Shown here: positions 1-6,366 of the stretch, piece after piece | Position numbering within the stretch: position 1 is the stretch's first letter | Layout: each line of letters begins with the position of its first letter | DNA from: a virus | IMG/VR virus record: IMGVR_UViG_3300008217_000010 | Coordinates: 1 to 57,970 of that record | Reading direction: 5' to 3' (one strand) | DNA: 57,970 bases | Notes under the pieces: model-generated | Seen by the model: the letters and a program-made list of their open reading frames with translations, nothing else | Databases searched by the model: none | What the model was told of the DNA's origin: nothing | Translations under genes and position numbers: made by a program

Positions 1-119
1 ACGAAATCGGTTCAGCATAACGCATAGCCTACGCAATCCGTAGCTATCCCCTATCCATCCGTTCGATATCCGTTGTGTGATGACAGCAAAACGTTATGTC
101 AAACAGAACGGAAGTTCGC

Positions 120-143
120 TATTCTAGTGTTTGGTTAACAGCG
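120..143 (+). promoter_or_regulatory. -10-like hexamer plus GGTTAAC box
   Basis: A TATTCT hexamer (120-125) is followed after 7 nt by GGTTAACAGCG (133-143). The same arrangement recurs in front of several other transcription units in this window. No good -35 box is visible. It lies just before the ribosome binding site of the first gene, so the box probably falls at or just after the transcription start. Confidence 0.5.
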
Positions 144-159
144 ATTTTTGAAGGAGTTA

Positions 160-342
160 ATGGAAGATGTTTTAACGGATGAAGAACGTTCTAGGTACAT
201 TAAAGAATGGGCTACTCAAATCATAACTCTAGATGGAATGATTAAGAATGATGAACAGTTAGTAGACGCAATTCTTAGTATATCTGCTGACAGTTTGAAG
301 TTTGCAGTCGAACTACGGTTAGGTGAGAAGCCTGGATTTTAA
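160..342 (+). CDS. Hypothetical small acidic protein
   Basis: I do not recognise this 60-residue protein. The start is placed at the ATG at 160, three bases after AAGGAG; an in-frame TTG at 148 overlaps the ribosome binding site and is less likely. The product is acidic and probably helical, with no cysteine motif or membrane segment. It is the first gene after a GGTTAAC promoter box and is followed by more than 400 bases without a gene. Confidence 0.55.
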   Translation: MEDVLTDEERSRYIKEWATQIITLDGMIKNDEQLVDAILSISADSLKFAVELRLGEKPGF

Positions 343-558
343 TAGTAAGAATACTAATAACAGTCAATGGGTAAGGCCCATTAAGGTATCACGAAGAACG
401 ATAGTAGTTATCATAACATTATGTCAATCTGATTATACTTACTATTGTCATTTTCCACTATTCTTTTAGAAGAACTTCGCATAGAAATTTTTCGAGAGGG
501 AAGAACTTGACATAACATTCTTCGACTTGACATAACATAAGAAACTTACGAATGATTA
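343..558 (+). other. Non-coding region with TTGACATAAC repeats
   Basis: No credible gene is seen here. The sequence TTGACATAAC occurs twice in direct orientation (507-516 and 527-536, exactly 20 bp apart). Reverse-complement copies lie at 93-102 (exact) and 418-427 (one mismatch). They could be operator sites or -35-like elements for the promoter box that follows at 559-583. Confidence 0.45.
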
Positions 559-584
559 GATACTTTTGTGTTTGGTTAACAGCG
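559..584 (+). promoter_or_regulatory. -10-like hexamer plus GGTTAAC box
   Basis: GATACT (559-564) is followed after 9 nt by GGTTAACAGCG (574-584). The 13 bases from 571 to 583 repeat those at 130-142. Transcription from here would produce a leader of about 190 nt carrying the hammerhead ribozyme ahead of the gene at 772. Confidence 0.5.
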
Positions 585-698
585 GAATTTAAAGGTTAAG
601 CGCAAAAAAGAAAATAGCACTTGGTAATGAACAATGATTAAAGAAAGGTTGGTGTGCAATAACAGGAAAGCAAGAGAATGTGTGTTTCGCTTAGCCTG

Positions 699-757
699 AA
701 CAACAGTCTGTGAGTAAGCTCACACTGATGAGAGTTCTCCAACTCGAAACCGTTGTT
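699..757 (+). ncRNA. Hammerhead ribozyme, type III, in a 5' leader
   Basis: All parts of the hammerhead fold are present in order. Stem III 5' strand is 699-707 and the cleavage triplet GTC is 706-708. Stem I is a closed hairpin, TGTGAG/CTCACA with loop TAAG (709-724). The invariant CTGATGA is 725-731. Stem II is GAGTT/AACTC with loop CTCC (732-745). The invariant GAA is 746-748, and stem III 3' strand is 749-757. Stem III has eight pairs and one A-C mismatch. Predicted self-cleavage is after C708, leaving a 5'-hydroxyl RNA about 60 nt before the start codon at 772. The ribosome binding site begins three bases after stem III. Core and stems are read directly; activity is inferred. Confidence 0.88.
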
Positions 758-771
758 GGAAAAGGAGTAAC

Positions 772-999
772 ATGGCATTTCCTATCCGTTGCTGGTCATG
801 TAAGAAAGTAATAGAGGATACTAATCAGGCTTTTTCGAATCATAATCGGAGTAATAACGAGTTAAGTCTATGTAGGGGTTCAGATGATGGAGAAATCTTT
901 ACCGGAACAATCTTTCAACTACAGTGTTCATGCGGAGAAAATACTGTAGTTGTACTTGCTGTTCTACCTGAATGGCAAAGAGGAGTTACGATAGCATAA
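772..999 (+). CDS. Small zinc-ribbon-like protein
   Basis: This 75-residue protein has a CWSC pair near residue 8 and a CSCG pair near residue 54, the spacing of a zinc ribbon. I cannot assign a function. Its start follows AAAGGAG by four bases. The gene lies directly behind the hammerhead ribozyme, so its mRNA is probably trimmed by self-cleavage. A long hairpin follows the stop codon. Confidence 0.65.
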   Translation: MAFPIRCWSCKKVIEDTNQAFSNHNRSNNELSLCRGSDDGEIFTGTIFQLQCSCGENTVVVLAVLPEWQRGVTIA

Positions 1000-1006
1000 T
1001 TGACTT

Positions 1007-1049
1007 CTTACTCGACTAGATTAGGAACTTCTTAGTCTGGTCGGGTAAG
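1007..1049 (+). terminator. 14-bp stem-loop after gene 772
   Basis: Arms 1007-1020 and 1036-1049 pair over 14 bp with two G-U wobbles around a 15-nt loop. A second hairpin (1047-1052 with 1062-1067) overlaps the 3' arm, so the two are mutually exclusive. There is no U-tract, so this may be a processing or stabilising structure and not an intrinsic terminator. Confidence 0.5.
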
Positions 1050-1062
1050 TAGTGCATAATGC

Positions 1063-1085
1063 TACTTAAGTGTTTGGTTAACCGC
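1063..1085 (+). promoter_or_regulatory. GGTTAAC box before gene 1103
   Basis: GTGTTTGGTTAACCGC (1070-1085) repeats the boxes at 127 and 571, with GGTTAAC at 1076-1082. TACTTA (1063-1068) lies at the spacing where the other copies carry a -10-like hexamer but is a weak match. AAGGAGG follows a few bases later. Confidence 0.45.
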
Positions 1086-1102
1086 AAAAAAGGAGGTGAG
1101 AA

Positions 1103-1303
1103 ATGATACCCGTATTTGATGTGAATGTTATCAATAGAGAGAGTTCACATTTCAAAGGAAAGCCTATCCTGATTTCAGCATGGTTAGAAGAAACAGAATA
1201 CTCGACTATATTCATTGAAGTCGAAGATGATGTTACTGGACATCGTGCGATTTGGGAAAGAAGTAAGGCTAATCCAGAATCTTGGCATCTATGTGCAGAT
1301 TAA
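1103..1303 (+). CDS. Hypothetical protein
   Basis: I do not recognise this 66-residue protein. It starts at an ATG with a strong AAGGAGG site a few bases upstream and directly follows a GGTTAAC promoter box. It has alternating hydrophobic and charged stretches that look like a small beta-rich fold, with no cysteine pair or membrane segment. Confidence 0.6.
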   Translation: MIPVFDVNVINRESSHFKGKPILISAWLEETEYSTIFIEVEDDVTGHRAIWERSKANPESWHLCAD

Positions 1304-1315
1304 AGAGGTGTAGTG

Positions 1316-1447
1316 ATGAAAGTGGATGCATACTTTAATGGGACAAAAGTGAAGGTTGTTAGAACTGATACTTTAGTAGCATACATTAAGGTACATTGGA
1401 GAAAGGAACTGCTTAAGGTTAAGCGGCATCAATTAACATTCAAATAG
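1316..1447 (+). CDS. Hypothetical small basic protein
   Basis: This is a 43-residue reading frame from ATG at 1316 to TAG at 1447, preceded by a GAGG site. It is basic, with several Lys-Val and Arg-rich stretches. Its tight fit between neighbours supports a real gene. No function can be given. Confidence 0.5.
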   Translation: MKVDAYFNGTKVKVVRTDTLVAYIKVHWRKELLKVKRHQLTFK

Positions 1448-1457
1448 AGGAGGAGTT

Positions 1458-1538
1458 ATGGTTATTCGTGATGAAGCCAGATTTGAAAGAATCAGACGTA
1501 AGCATTTCCGTCGTATGAATCCACATCTTATAAGATGA
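1458..1538 (+). CDS. Hypothetical 26-residue arginine-rich peptide
   Basis: ATG at 1458 is preceded by AGGAGGAG, one of the best ribosome binding sites in the area, and the frame ends with TGA at 1538. The peptide is very rich in arginine. The binding site is the main reason to call it. Confidence 0.4.
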   Translation: MVIRDEARFERIRRKHFRRMNPHLIR

Positions 1539-1561
1539 ATTGTCCTGACTAGGAGAAAAGA

Positions 1562-2212
1562 ATGGTTGAGAATCATCCAGAGATTCCTCAACTTGAACAA
1601 GATGAAGCTATTGAATCACAAGTAGTATTCGATAACGGATTCTGGTACGAGTTAACGGGGTCTCAATATAAATTAAAGAAATTCTTGACTAAACCTAACT
1701 TGCGTGGAATCACAGTTAGAGATTCTAGGGAGCGTGGTTACATCTTTGTTAAGAACTCAGATGAACAAGGATGGTTAGGAAAGGAGGTGGCAGACTGCAA
1801 TTTAAGGTACAAGAAACTGGATAATAGAGACCAACCAGTTGTCTTGTTAGCGGCATGTGGAGTAAAGGTAACGGTTCTCTTGACACATGAACGAGCATGT
1901 AATTCATGCAAGTCAGTTAAGGGACTAGCACCTAGAAGTCCACGTAATGCTAAGAATACACTTAGCAATAACAAGAATAGCTGTGAAGAAAAGACCGTGT
2001 TCTCGTTACCTGGCTTACCAGATATGAGTATGAATGGAGTACTGTCTTTAGCTAGACAGAGAGTAGATGAAACACTCGCTCTATCCGTTAAATATCAAGA
2101 TTTGGTAACGGCAATCGAAGGGATGCAGGCAATGGAGGAAGAGTTCAAGACTATAACTGAGTCCAGAGAACAACACATAGCCGCCATTGAGCATTTCATG
2201 AAGGAAAAGTAA
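1562..2212 (+). CDS. Hypothetical protein with C-terminal coiled coil
   Basis: This 216-residue protein is not recognised. The N-terminal 90 residues look like a mixed alpha/beta domain. A CNSC pair lies near residue 113, followed by a low-complexity, asparagine-rich linker. The last 60 residues are charged and strongly helical, so likely a coiled coil. The start has AGGAG seven bases upstream. Confidence 0.65.
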   Translation: MVENHPEIPQLEQDEAIESQVVFDNGFWYELTGSQYKLKKFLTKPNLRGITVRDSRERGYIFVKNSDEQGWLGKEVADCNLRYKKLDNRDQPVVLLAACGVKVTVLLTHERACNSCKSVKGLAPRSPRNAKNTLSNNKNSCEEKTVFSLPGLPDMSMNGVLSLARQRVDETLALSVKYQDLVTAIEGMQAMEEEFKTITESREQHIAAIEHFMKEK

Positions 2213-2231
2213 TGATTAAAGGACAGTTGAG

Positions 2232-2259
2232 AGTCCCCATTTGAAGTAGAGTGGGGACT
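2232..2259 (+). terminator. AGTCCCCA/TGGGGACT hairpin
   Basis: An exact 8-bp inverted repeat with a 12-nt loop lies 20 bases after the stop of the preceding gene and is followed by TTTAA. It is a weak candidate intrinsic terminator. The same AGTCCCCA arm reappears around the strong promoter at 9.4 kb. Confidence 0.5.
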
Positions 2260-2325
2260 TTAACTCGTTTGTTAAGCGGTAGTCTATCAAGTACCGTTTA
2301 TAGATTAGTTAAAGGAGGTGAGATT

Positions 2326-2499
2326 ATGCCTAAAGCATGGGTGTCCATTAACCCATCCAATGAAGATGCTCCAATAACATTAAGCACAAGTGCTGGTTCG
2401 GAGCAGTTTACTGCGGATGAAGCAGGTAGGTTAAGGGACTTGCTAGACGAAGCGGTCAACTACCAACCCCAAGAAGAAATACCAATAGGAGATGTGTAG
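2326..2499 (+). CDS. Hypothetical acidic protein
   Basis: The 57-residue protein starts at ATG 2326 because AAAGGAGGTGAG lies just upstream; an in-frame GTG at 2251 sits inside the hairpin and is rejected. The sequence is acidic and unrecognised. The next gene starts one base after its TAG stop. Confidence 0.6.
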   Translation: MPKAWVSINPSNEDAPITLSTSAGSEQFTADEAGRLRDLLDEAVNYQPQEEIPIGDV

Positions 2500-2811
2500 A
2501 TGTGGAATTGGTTAGGAGTGCTGTTAAAGCGCAAAGGATACTATACAGACAAAGAAAGATATTGTGAGGACTGTGGAGCAGACTTAATTGGGAATGACCC
2601 ACACACTCCAGATTGTCAAATCACAATAGAGGAGGTAGCAGATAACAGATATACTCCATCATGTTTCAAGTGTTCTGAAATGTGGTTTGAGTATTACAGA
2701 ACAGATAATACGCAAGGAGATAGAAATAAAGTCTATTCTCGTATCCGTCAACATCAAGCTGGCTCAGTCTGTACTCGTGATGTAACGGATGCTAGAATCA
2801 AGGTTGCGTAA
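2500..2811 (+). CDS. Zinc-finger-like hypothetical protein
   Basis: This 103-residue protein has a CEDCG pair near residue 23, a second pair CFKC near residue 56 and further single cysteines, suggesting one or two zinc sites. It starts immediately after the preceding stop and overlaps the next gene by one base, so it is translated as part of an operon. No specific family is recognised. Confidence 0.6.
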   Translation: MWNWLGVLLKRKGYYTDKERYCEDCGADLIGNDPHTPDCQITIEEVADNRYTPSCFKCSEMWFEYYRTDNTQGDRNKVYSRIRQHQAGSVCTRDVTDARIKVA

Positions 2812-3038
2812 TGTCTGAAGATGGATTACCAGCACCAAAGAAATTCAAATACGCACAATGGAATAAGAAAGATACCTTGACAACAGCAGAGGATATAGTT
2901 AAGGCGAGGAAGTCTATTGAAAGAACGTTAGGAATCCGTTGTCGAACAAGACAAGATGTAGAACGTATCCTAAGTCAGTACCTAGGAAGTGATTCCACTG
3001 GTACTATGAGGAAATATGTCAAACCAAGACCAAGGTAG
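2811..3038 (+). CDS. Hypothetical basic protein
   Basis: A 75-residue lysine- and arginine-rich protein of unknown function. It begins in a TAATG overlap with the preceding gene, and its 3' end overlaps the start of the next gene by 23 bases. A helical stretch in the middle resembles a small nucleic-acid-binding helix, but no family is recognised. Confidence 0.55.
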   Translation: MSEDGLPAPKKFKYAQWNKKDTLTTAEDIVKARKSIERTLGIRCRTRQDVERILSQYLGSDSTGTMRKYVKPRPR

Positions 3039-3420
3039 GCCAACGGTCTATTTAAAGGAGATATCATCTACGGATGATATGTTTAAAGGGCAAGGGTTAA
3101 CCGTTTATAGCGGTGAAGATTTTAGCTCTTTAAGGATAACTCAATTCATCCCTCAAGAGGATGATGTTGTTCTTTGTGGTGGATGTAATGTTAATCTCTA
3201 TCCAGAGAAAGGTACATTAGTATTTGATTCAATTGAAAAAGTTGCATTAAATACTCCATACGATATCTTCCATAAAGAGTGTATCGGAAACATAATTAAC
3301 GATTGTGAGGTGATAAGAATAGAAACAAGACTATGCGAAAGGAAGGATTGTGGTAAAGAACTTCCTTATGGTTGGTACGCTATCTATTGCTCAAACGAAT
3401 GTGCATTTCAAGACGCATAG
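3016..3420 (+). CDS. Zinc-binding hypothetical protein
   Basis: This 134-residue protein carries CGGC near residue 55, a single Cys near 95 and a C-terminal cluster of six cysteines in which CERKDCGKEL is followed by YCSNECA. That arrangement is typical of a treble-clef or zinc-ribbon fold. The start has GAGG four bases upstream. Function unknown. Confidence 0.6.
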   Translation: MSNQDQGRPTVYLKEISSTDDMFKGQGLTVYSGEDFSSLRITQFIPQEDDVVLCGGCNVNLYPEKGTLVFDSIEKVALNTPYDIFHKECIGNIINDCEVIRIETRLCERKDCGKELPYGWYAIYCSNECAFQDA

Positions 3421-3429
3421 GAGGAAGAA

Positions 3430-3624
3430 ATGGCATATGAAATGAAGCCTGTCGTAATGACTCAAAATTTAAAGAAAGCTATGAGTGCAAATAAATCTGT
3501 AACTTCATCTGAAGCTGCGGTTGAGCGTGCTCACCGTAAGTTAAATGAAGCTATAGGTATTCTTACTCTAGATGAGTGTACTTGGTACGGTTATCTTACT
3601 ACCCAAAAGAGTAGACTCACTTGA
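3430..3624 (+). CDS. Hypothetical helical protein
   Basis: A 64-residue, mostly helical protein with a start preceded by AGGAGGAAG. No domain is recognised. It is the last gene before the hairpin and promoter box at 3.65-3.71 kb. Confidence 0.55.
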   Translation: MAYEMKPVVMTQNLKKAMSANKSVTSSEAAVERAHRKLNEAIGILTLDECTWYGYLTTQKSRLT

Positions 3625-3646
3625 CATTAAAGGAGATTTAATGTAG
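3625..3646 (+). other. Start-stop mini ORF inside a hairpin
   Basis: AAAGGAG (3629-3635) is followed five bases later by ATG and immediately by TAG (3641-3646). The flanking CATTAAA and TTTAATG form a 7-bp inverted repeat that places the ribosome binding site in the loop. It is an optimally spaced initiation site that encodes only methionine. Confidence 0.45.
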
Positions 3647-3649
3647 AAT

Positions 3650-3682
3650 AGTGCGACTTGATTCTGAGAGTCGTGTCGCACT
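3650..3682 (+). terminator. AGTGCGAC/GTCGCACT hairpin
   Basis: An 8-bp perfect stem (3650-3657 with 3675-3682) closes a 17-nt loop and is followed by TCTCTATATT. It sits between two gene blocks, right before a promoter box, and may end upstream transcription. Confidence 0.45.
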
Positions 3683-3686
3683 TCTC

Positions 3687-3711
3687 TATATTAACGCTAT
3701 GGTTAACTGCG
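3687..3711 (+). promoter_or_regulatory. TATATT plus GGTTAAC box
   Basis: TATATT (3687-3692) is followed after 8 nt by GGTTAACTGCG (3701-3711). This copy has the best -10 sequence of the box family. It precedes the AAAAGGAGG site of the gene at 3736. Confidence 0.5.
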
Positions 3712-3735
3712 GATTTATATGGAAAAGGAGGGCGC

Positions 3736-3858
3736 ATGGTATATGATAAAGTCAGAGTCCAGAAACTAATTGACTCATTAATAGGTGATAAATGGAAGGA
3801 AGAACGCAATGTTATTGCTCAAGTAAGAAACCAAGAATTGAATTACCTAGAGCTCTAG
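3736..3858 (+). CDS. Hypothetical 40-residue protein
   Basis: The ATG at 3736 is chosen because AAAAGGAGG lies just upstream; an in-frame upstream start at 3658 falls inside the hairpin and promoter. The peptide is charged and helical. It overlaps the next frame by 67 bases, so one of the two may be spurious. Confidence 0.45.
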   Translation: MVYDKVRVQKLIDSLIGDKWKEERNVIAQVRNQELNYLEL

Positions 3859-3968
3859 TCGTAATGATGGAAACTGTCCAACATCATTATATAGAAGAAC
3901 CATCTAAACTTAAACAATATAAAGATATATTTGAAGAAATATCTCAAATTAGAGAGGTAGCAGAATGA
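3792..3968 (+). CDS. Hypothetical 58-residue protein
   Basis: The frame runs from ATG 3792 (AGGTG five bases upstream) to TGA 3968, which overlaps the next start as ATGA. A shorter version could begin at ATG 3864. The C-terminal half is acidic and helical. It is unrecognised. The ATGA junction with the next gene supports translation of this frame. Confidence 0.45.
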   Translation: MEGRTQCYCSSKKPRIELPRALVVMMETVQHHYIEEPSKLKQYKDIFEEISQIREVAE

Positions 3969-4204
3969 GTCAATGGACTCATATAGCAGGTATAATACGA
4001 GTAGACTCTATTGGGATGAATGTAGGTAGAGATACTGAACAAGTTCTCAATATGATGATACAAGGATTAGCAGATATACCAACTGGAAGTGAAGGACCAC
4101 TTCATTATAGAGTATTAAATCAGCTTCAAGGAAATGCTCTATCTTGGGGTAATATTATCTTTTGGGATGATTTAAGAGACTTTGGTAGTGAGGATGATTT
4201 ATAA
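3965..4204 (+). CDS. Hypothetical protein
   Basis: A 79-residue unrecognised protein with an ATGA overlap to the gene before it. It ends with a run of acidic residues and a TAA stop. The codons after the stop, in the same frame, continue to look coding; see the next entry. Confidence 0.55.
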   Translation: MSQWTHIAGIIRVDSIGMNVGRDTEQVLNMMIQGLADIPTGSEGPLHYRVLNQLQGNALSWGNIIFWDDLRDFGSEDDL

Positions 4205-4345
4205 AAAGTAAAATATTGGTGGGAATACTTGCATCAAGAATTCAGATGGACCGAGATTTGCTATGCTCGACAGAGTGTACTTGAAATTCAAATTGAAGGT
4301 CAAGATGAACTTATAGTTTTGCACAATCCATCTATAGAGGAATAA
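4194..4345 (+). pseudogene. Small gene lacking a start in frame (probable A-run error)
   Basis: From about 4205 to 4345 the sequence encodes a tryptophan-rich stretch beginning KYWWEYLHQEF and ending at TAA 4343-4345, but the frame has no usable start codon. If the AAAAA run at 4203-4207 had one more A, the ATG at 4194 would read straight into it. It would then overlap the previous stop in the way common in this genome. Function unknown. Confidence 0.45.
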
Positions 4346-4485
4346 TGCTTAATTGGTTCGTGTTAGGACTTAGTATCTTATCTATGTTAATAGCGTTATA
4401 CTCTGTTTATAAATTACGGAGAGCATTGCAAACACTTAAACGTATGCAAAGAACATATCATTGGAGGTCATACGAAGAAGAATGA
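4345..4485 (+). CDS. Small membrane protein
   Basis: A 46-residue protein with one hydrophobic segment (about residues 2-22) followed by a basic, helical tail. This is typical of a single-pass inner-membrane protein with the tail in the cytoplasm. It begins in a TAATG overlap and ends in an ATGA overlap. It could be a holin-like or membrane-anchored accessory protein; nothing decides this. Confidence 0.55.
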   Translation: MLNWFVLGLSILSMLIALYSVYKLRRALQTLKRMQRTYHWRSYEEE

Positions 4486-4697
4486 CAACAGCAACTCTAG
4501 TTACTGAAAGACAGACTACAGACTATATATCTGAAAGGAGGTGCGAAGGATGTCCGCGATGTCAAGACCCTAATGCTGGATTCTGTAAGTTAAGCCATCC
4601 TAAATGGAAGAACTTACATCCTATATGTCGAAGGTGTGGGCATTGTGTGTTAAGAGGAAGCCATGCTGATAATACAGATGACTTAAAGGAGACGTAA
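4482..4697 (+). CDS. Cysteine-rich zinc protein
   Basis: The 71-residue protein starts at ATG 4482 in an ATGA overlap. It has CEGCPRC, a further Cys near residue 33, and CRRCGHC, so two zinc-binding pairs. No family is recognised. The next gene follows within two bases. Confidence 0.6.
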   Translation: MTTATLVTERQTTDYISERRCEGCPRCQDPNAGFCKLSHPKWKNLHPICRRCGHCVLRGSHADNTDDLKET

Positions 4698-4698
4698 A

Positions 4699-4803
4699 AT
4701 GGACTTTAAATCTTTTATACTTGGAATAGTTATTGGATTTATTCTTGGATTTATTGCCTTTAGTGTAGCTTGGATAGCTATTATTGAAACTTTTAAATTA
4801 TAA
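4699..4803 (+). CDS. 34-residue membrane peptide
   Basis: Almost the whole peptide is one hydrophobic helix of about 25 residues with glycine spacing. The start follows AAAGGAGACG. It is a second tiny membrane protein within 400 bases of the one at 4345. Its role is unknown. Confidence 0.5.
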   Translation: MDFKSFILGIVIGFILGFIAFSVAWIAIIETFKL

Positions 4804-4812
4804 GGAGAAAGA

Positions 4813-5316
4813 ATGGGACAATACTTTAAACATCTACGTGCTACTCCTTGGATTCCAAGCTTTGAGTGGATTGAAACTTCTGATGAAGCAGCAGATGTCA
4901 TCAATAAACCACATGAAGATTATCCAAATAAAATTCCTTTAACCAAATTAGCAATAGAGACTATACCTCCTTCAATTACGATATCTAACTTACTCCTTAC
5001 ACATATGAGAATATTTGTAGGTGAGGACTTTGCTGGATTGCTTCGTAATAAAAATGTAAGGGTAGGCAATCATACTCCTCCAAAATGGCAAGATGTAGTT
5101 AATCATATGGTTGAACTTCAAATGATTCATCGCCCTACATTAGAGCAAATAGGAGACGTTAGCCTTCAGTTAATAGAGAATTTGAAGGATTGGTATGAAG
5201 ACTTTGAAACCATCCATCCATTTGAAGATGGAAACGGTAGAGTTGGAGGTGTAACAATAGCAATCTATTCTCATACTTGGTATCCAGAAAAAGGATATTT
5301 AGTACCATTACAATAA
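4813..5316 (+). CDS. Fic/DOC family protein
   Basis: The 167-residue protein contains the Fic active-site motif HPFEDGNGRVGG near its C-terminus. Upstream lies the family pattern in which an LLRNKNVRVG segment precedes a PPKW stretch. Fic proteins usually transfer AMP, or sometimes another nucleotide or phosphate, from a cofactor to a hydroxyl of a target protein. The catalytic His, the phosphate-binding loop and the GNGR arginine are all present. No inhibitory antitoxin motif is obvious. The target is unknown; phage Fic proteins may modify host factors. The family call is firm and the activity is inferred. Confidence 0.85.
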   Translation: MGQYFKHLRATPWIPSFEWIETSDEAADVINKPHEDYPNKIPLTKLAIETIPPSITISNLLLTHMRIFVGEDFAGLLRNKNVRVGNHTPPKWQDVVNHMVELQMIHRPTLEQIGDVSLQLIENLKDWYEDFETIHPFEDGNGRVGGVTIAIYSHTWYPEKGYLVPLQ

Positions 5317-5324
5317 GGAGTGAT

Positions 5325-5630
5325 ATGCCAGTACCAGAGATAAATCCAAGTGTTTACTTAACTAAAGGTTGGTGTCAAGGAGCATTTGAGAAGATAATAG
5401 ATGGAAAAAGGTTTTATTGTTTCTTAGGTGCTGTTAACCAATCTTATATAGGAATTAGAAACTTTGAAGAAGGAAAAACACAATTTGACTTTAAGAGGAC
5501 TGCCAATGAAATATTAATTGAAAGAGGATTTCAAGACCCGTTAGTAACAGTTTGGCAAGATGCCATAGAAAGAACACAAGAAGAAGTAGTAGAACTTGCT
5601 TTAGAAATCGAAGAGAGATTAGGATTATGA
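5325..5630 (+). CDS. DUF6197-like protein
   Basis: A 101-residue protein starting at ATG 5325, with AAGGAG four bases upstream. It has the order GWCQGAF, then CFLGAVNQ, then a WQDAIERTQEEVVELA stretch. This matches the pattern I associate with DUF6197, small proteins of unknown function common in phages and actinobacteria. It overlaps the next gene by four bases. Confidence 0.55.
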   Translation: MPVPEINPSVYLTKGWCQGAFEKIIDGKRFYCFLGAVNQSYIGIRNFEEGKTQFDFKRTANEILIERGFQDPLVTVWQDAIERTQEEVVELALEIEERLGL

Positions 5631-6036
5631 GTATTTGGGGACTAGAGGAGATTGAAGGGATGGACTTAGGTAAATACAAGATGGCTACTATCTATCATAC
5701 CAAAGATGATGTGGACTTGATTCTAACGAGGATGGAAAGGCTTTTATTACAATCAAGACCACACAGAAAGAAGTAGAGAAGGTAGGTGAAACACTTAAAT
5801 ACTACTCAGATAGAATGGCACTATCCAAGTTTGCTTGGATATCTACTAAAGAAAGAGGTCATAAAGATAGAAATACTAAAAGTCTAGGAGATACATGGAA
5901 TATAGCTCATAGAAATAAGCAAATTGCTACAGCAAAGTTATATGGTACTACACTTGTAGTAATATCCTTTCCAGAGGATGAAAGTTTAAGGCATTGCTAC
6001 TTAAATCATGCCTACTTGAATTTCCAGAGGGCATAG
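5627..6036 (+). pseudogene. Hypothetical gene split by a frameshift
   Basis: The first frame runs from ATG 5627 to TAG 5776, but its last third is poor. A second frame, open from about 5712 and ending at 6036, encodes a fluent protein containing NEDGKAFITIKTT and later ATAKLYGTTLVVISFPEDE. Adding one base near 5708-5712 joins them into a single protein of about 136 residues. I do not recognise the product. A programmed frameshift is possible, but no slippery heptamer is seen. Confidence 0.5.
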
Positions 6037-6062
6037 AGTTTTCAATTTACTAAGGATTACTA

Positions 6063-6269
6063 ATGACTCCTAAACAAAGAAAAACTTTGATGATAAGGTG
6101 CGGAGAGTGGTTCAGAAGAACATATTCAACTCAAGTTGAAGCAATGGATATCGCTGATGAAGTTAATTCTATCTTAGAAAAGGAATACAGAGGAACTTAT
6201 TGTAGTGTTCAATCCACTCCAATGGGATTTATTCTATTACTTAGTAATTCTGAATTTGGTAAGGTATAG
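6063..6269 (+). CDS. Hypothetical protein
   Basis: A 68-residue unrecognised protein with a helical N-terminal half and a beta-rich C-terminal half. It starts at ATG 6063, with no strong binding site and a TAATG-like context. It lies between the broken gene before it and a 31-residue gene. Confidence 0.5.
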   Translation: MTPKQRKTLMIRCGEWFRRTYSTQVEAMDIADEVNSILEKEYRGTYCSVQSTPMGFILLLSNSEFGKV

Positions 6270-6270
6270 A

Positions 6271-6366
6271 ATGAAAAAGGATGTTGTGATGAAGGACAGA
6301 CTTCATGCGTCTGTTAATTCGCAAGGCAACTTGATATTAAATTCGAGTTGTAAATATGGAAGGTGA
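6271..6366 (+). CDS. Hypothetical 31-residue peptide
   Basis: The short frame from ATG 6271 to TGA 6366 overlaps the start of the RuvB-like gene by 11 bases. Its position suggests translational coupling to that gene. No function can be given. Confidence 0.35.
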   Translation: MKKDVVMKDRLHASVNSQGNLILNSSCKYGR

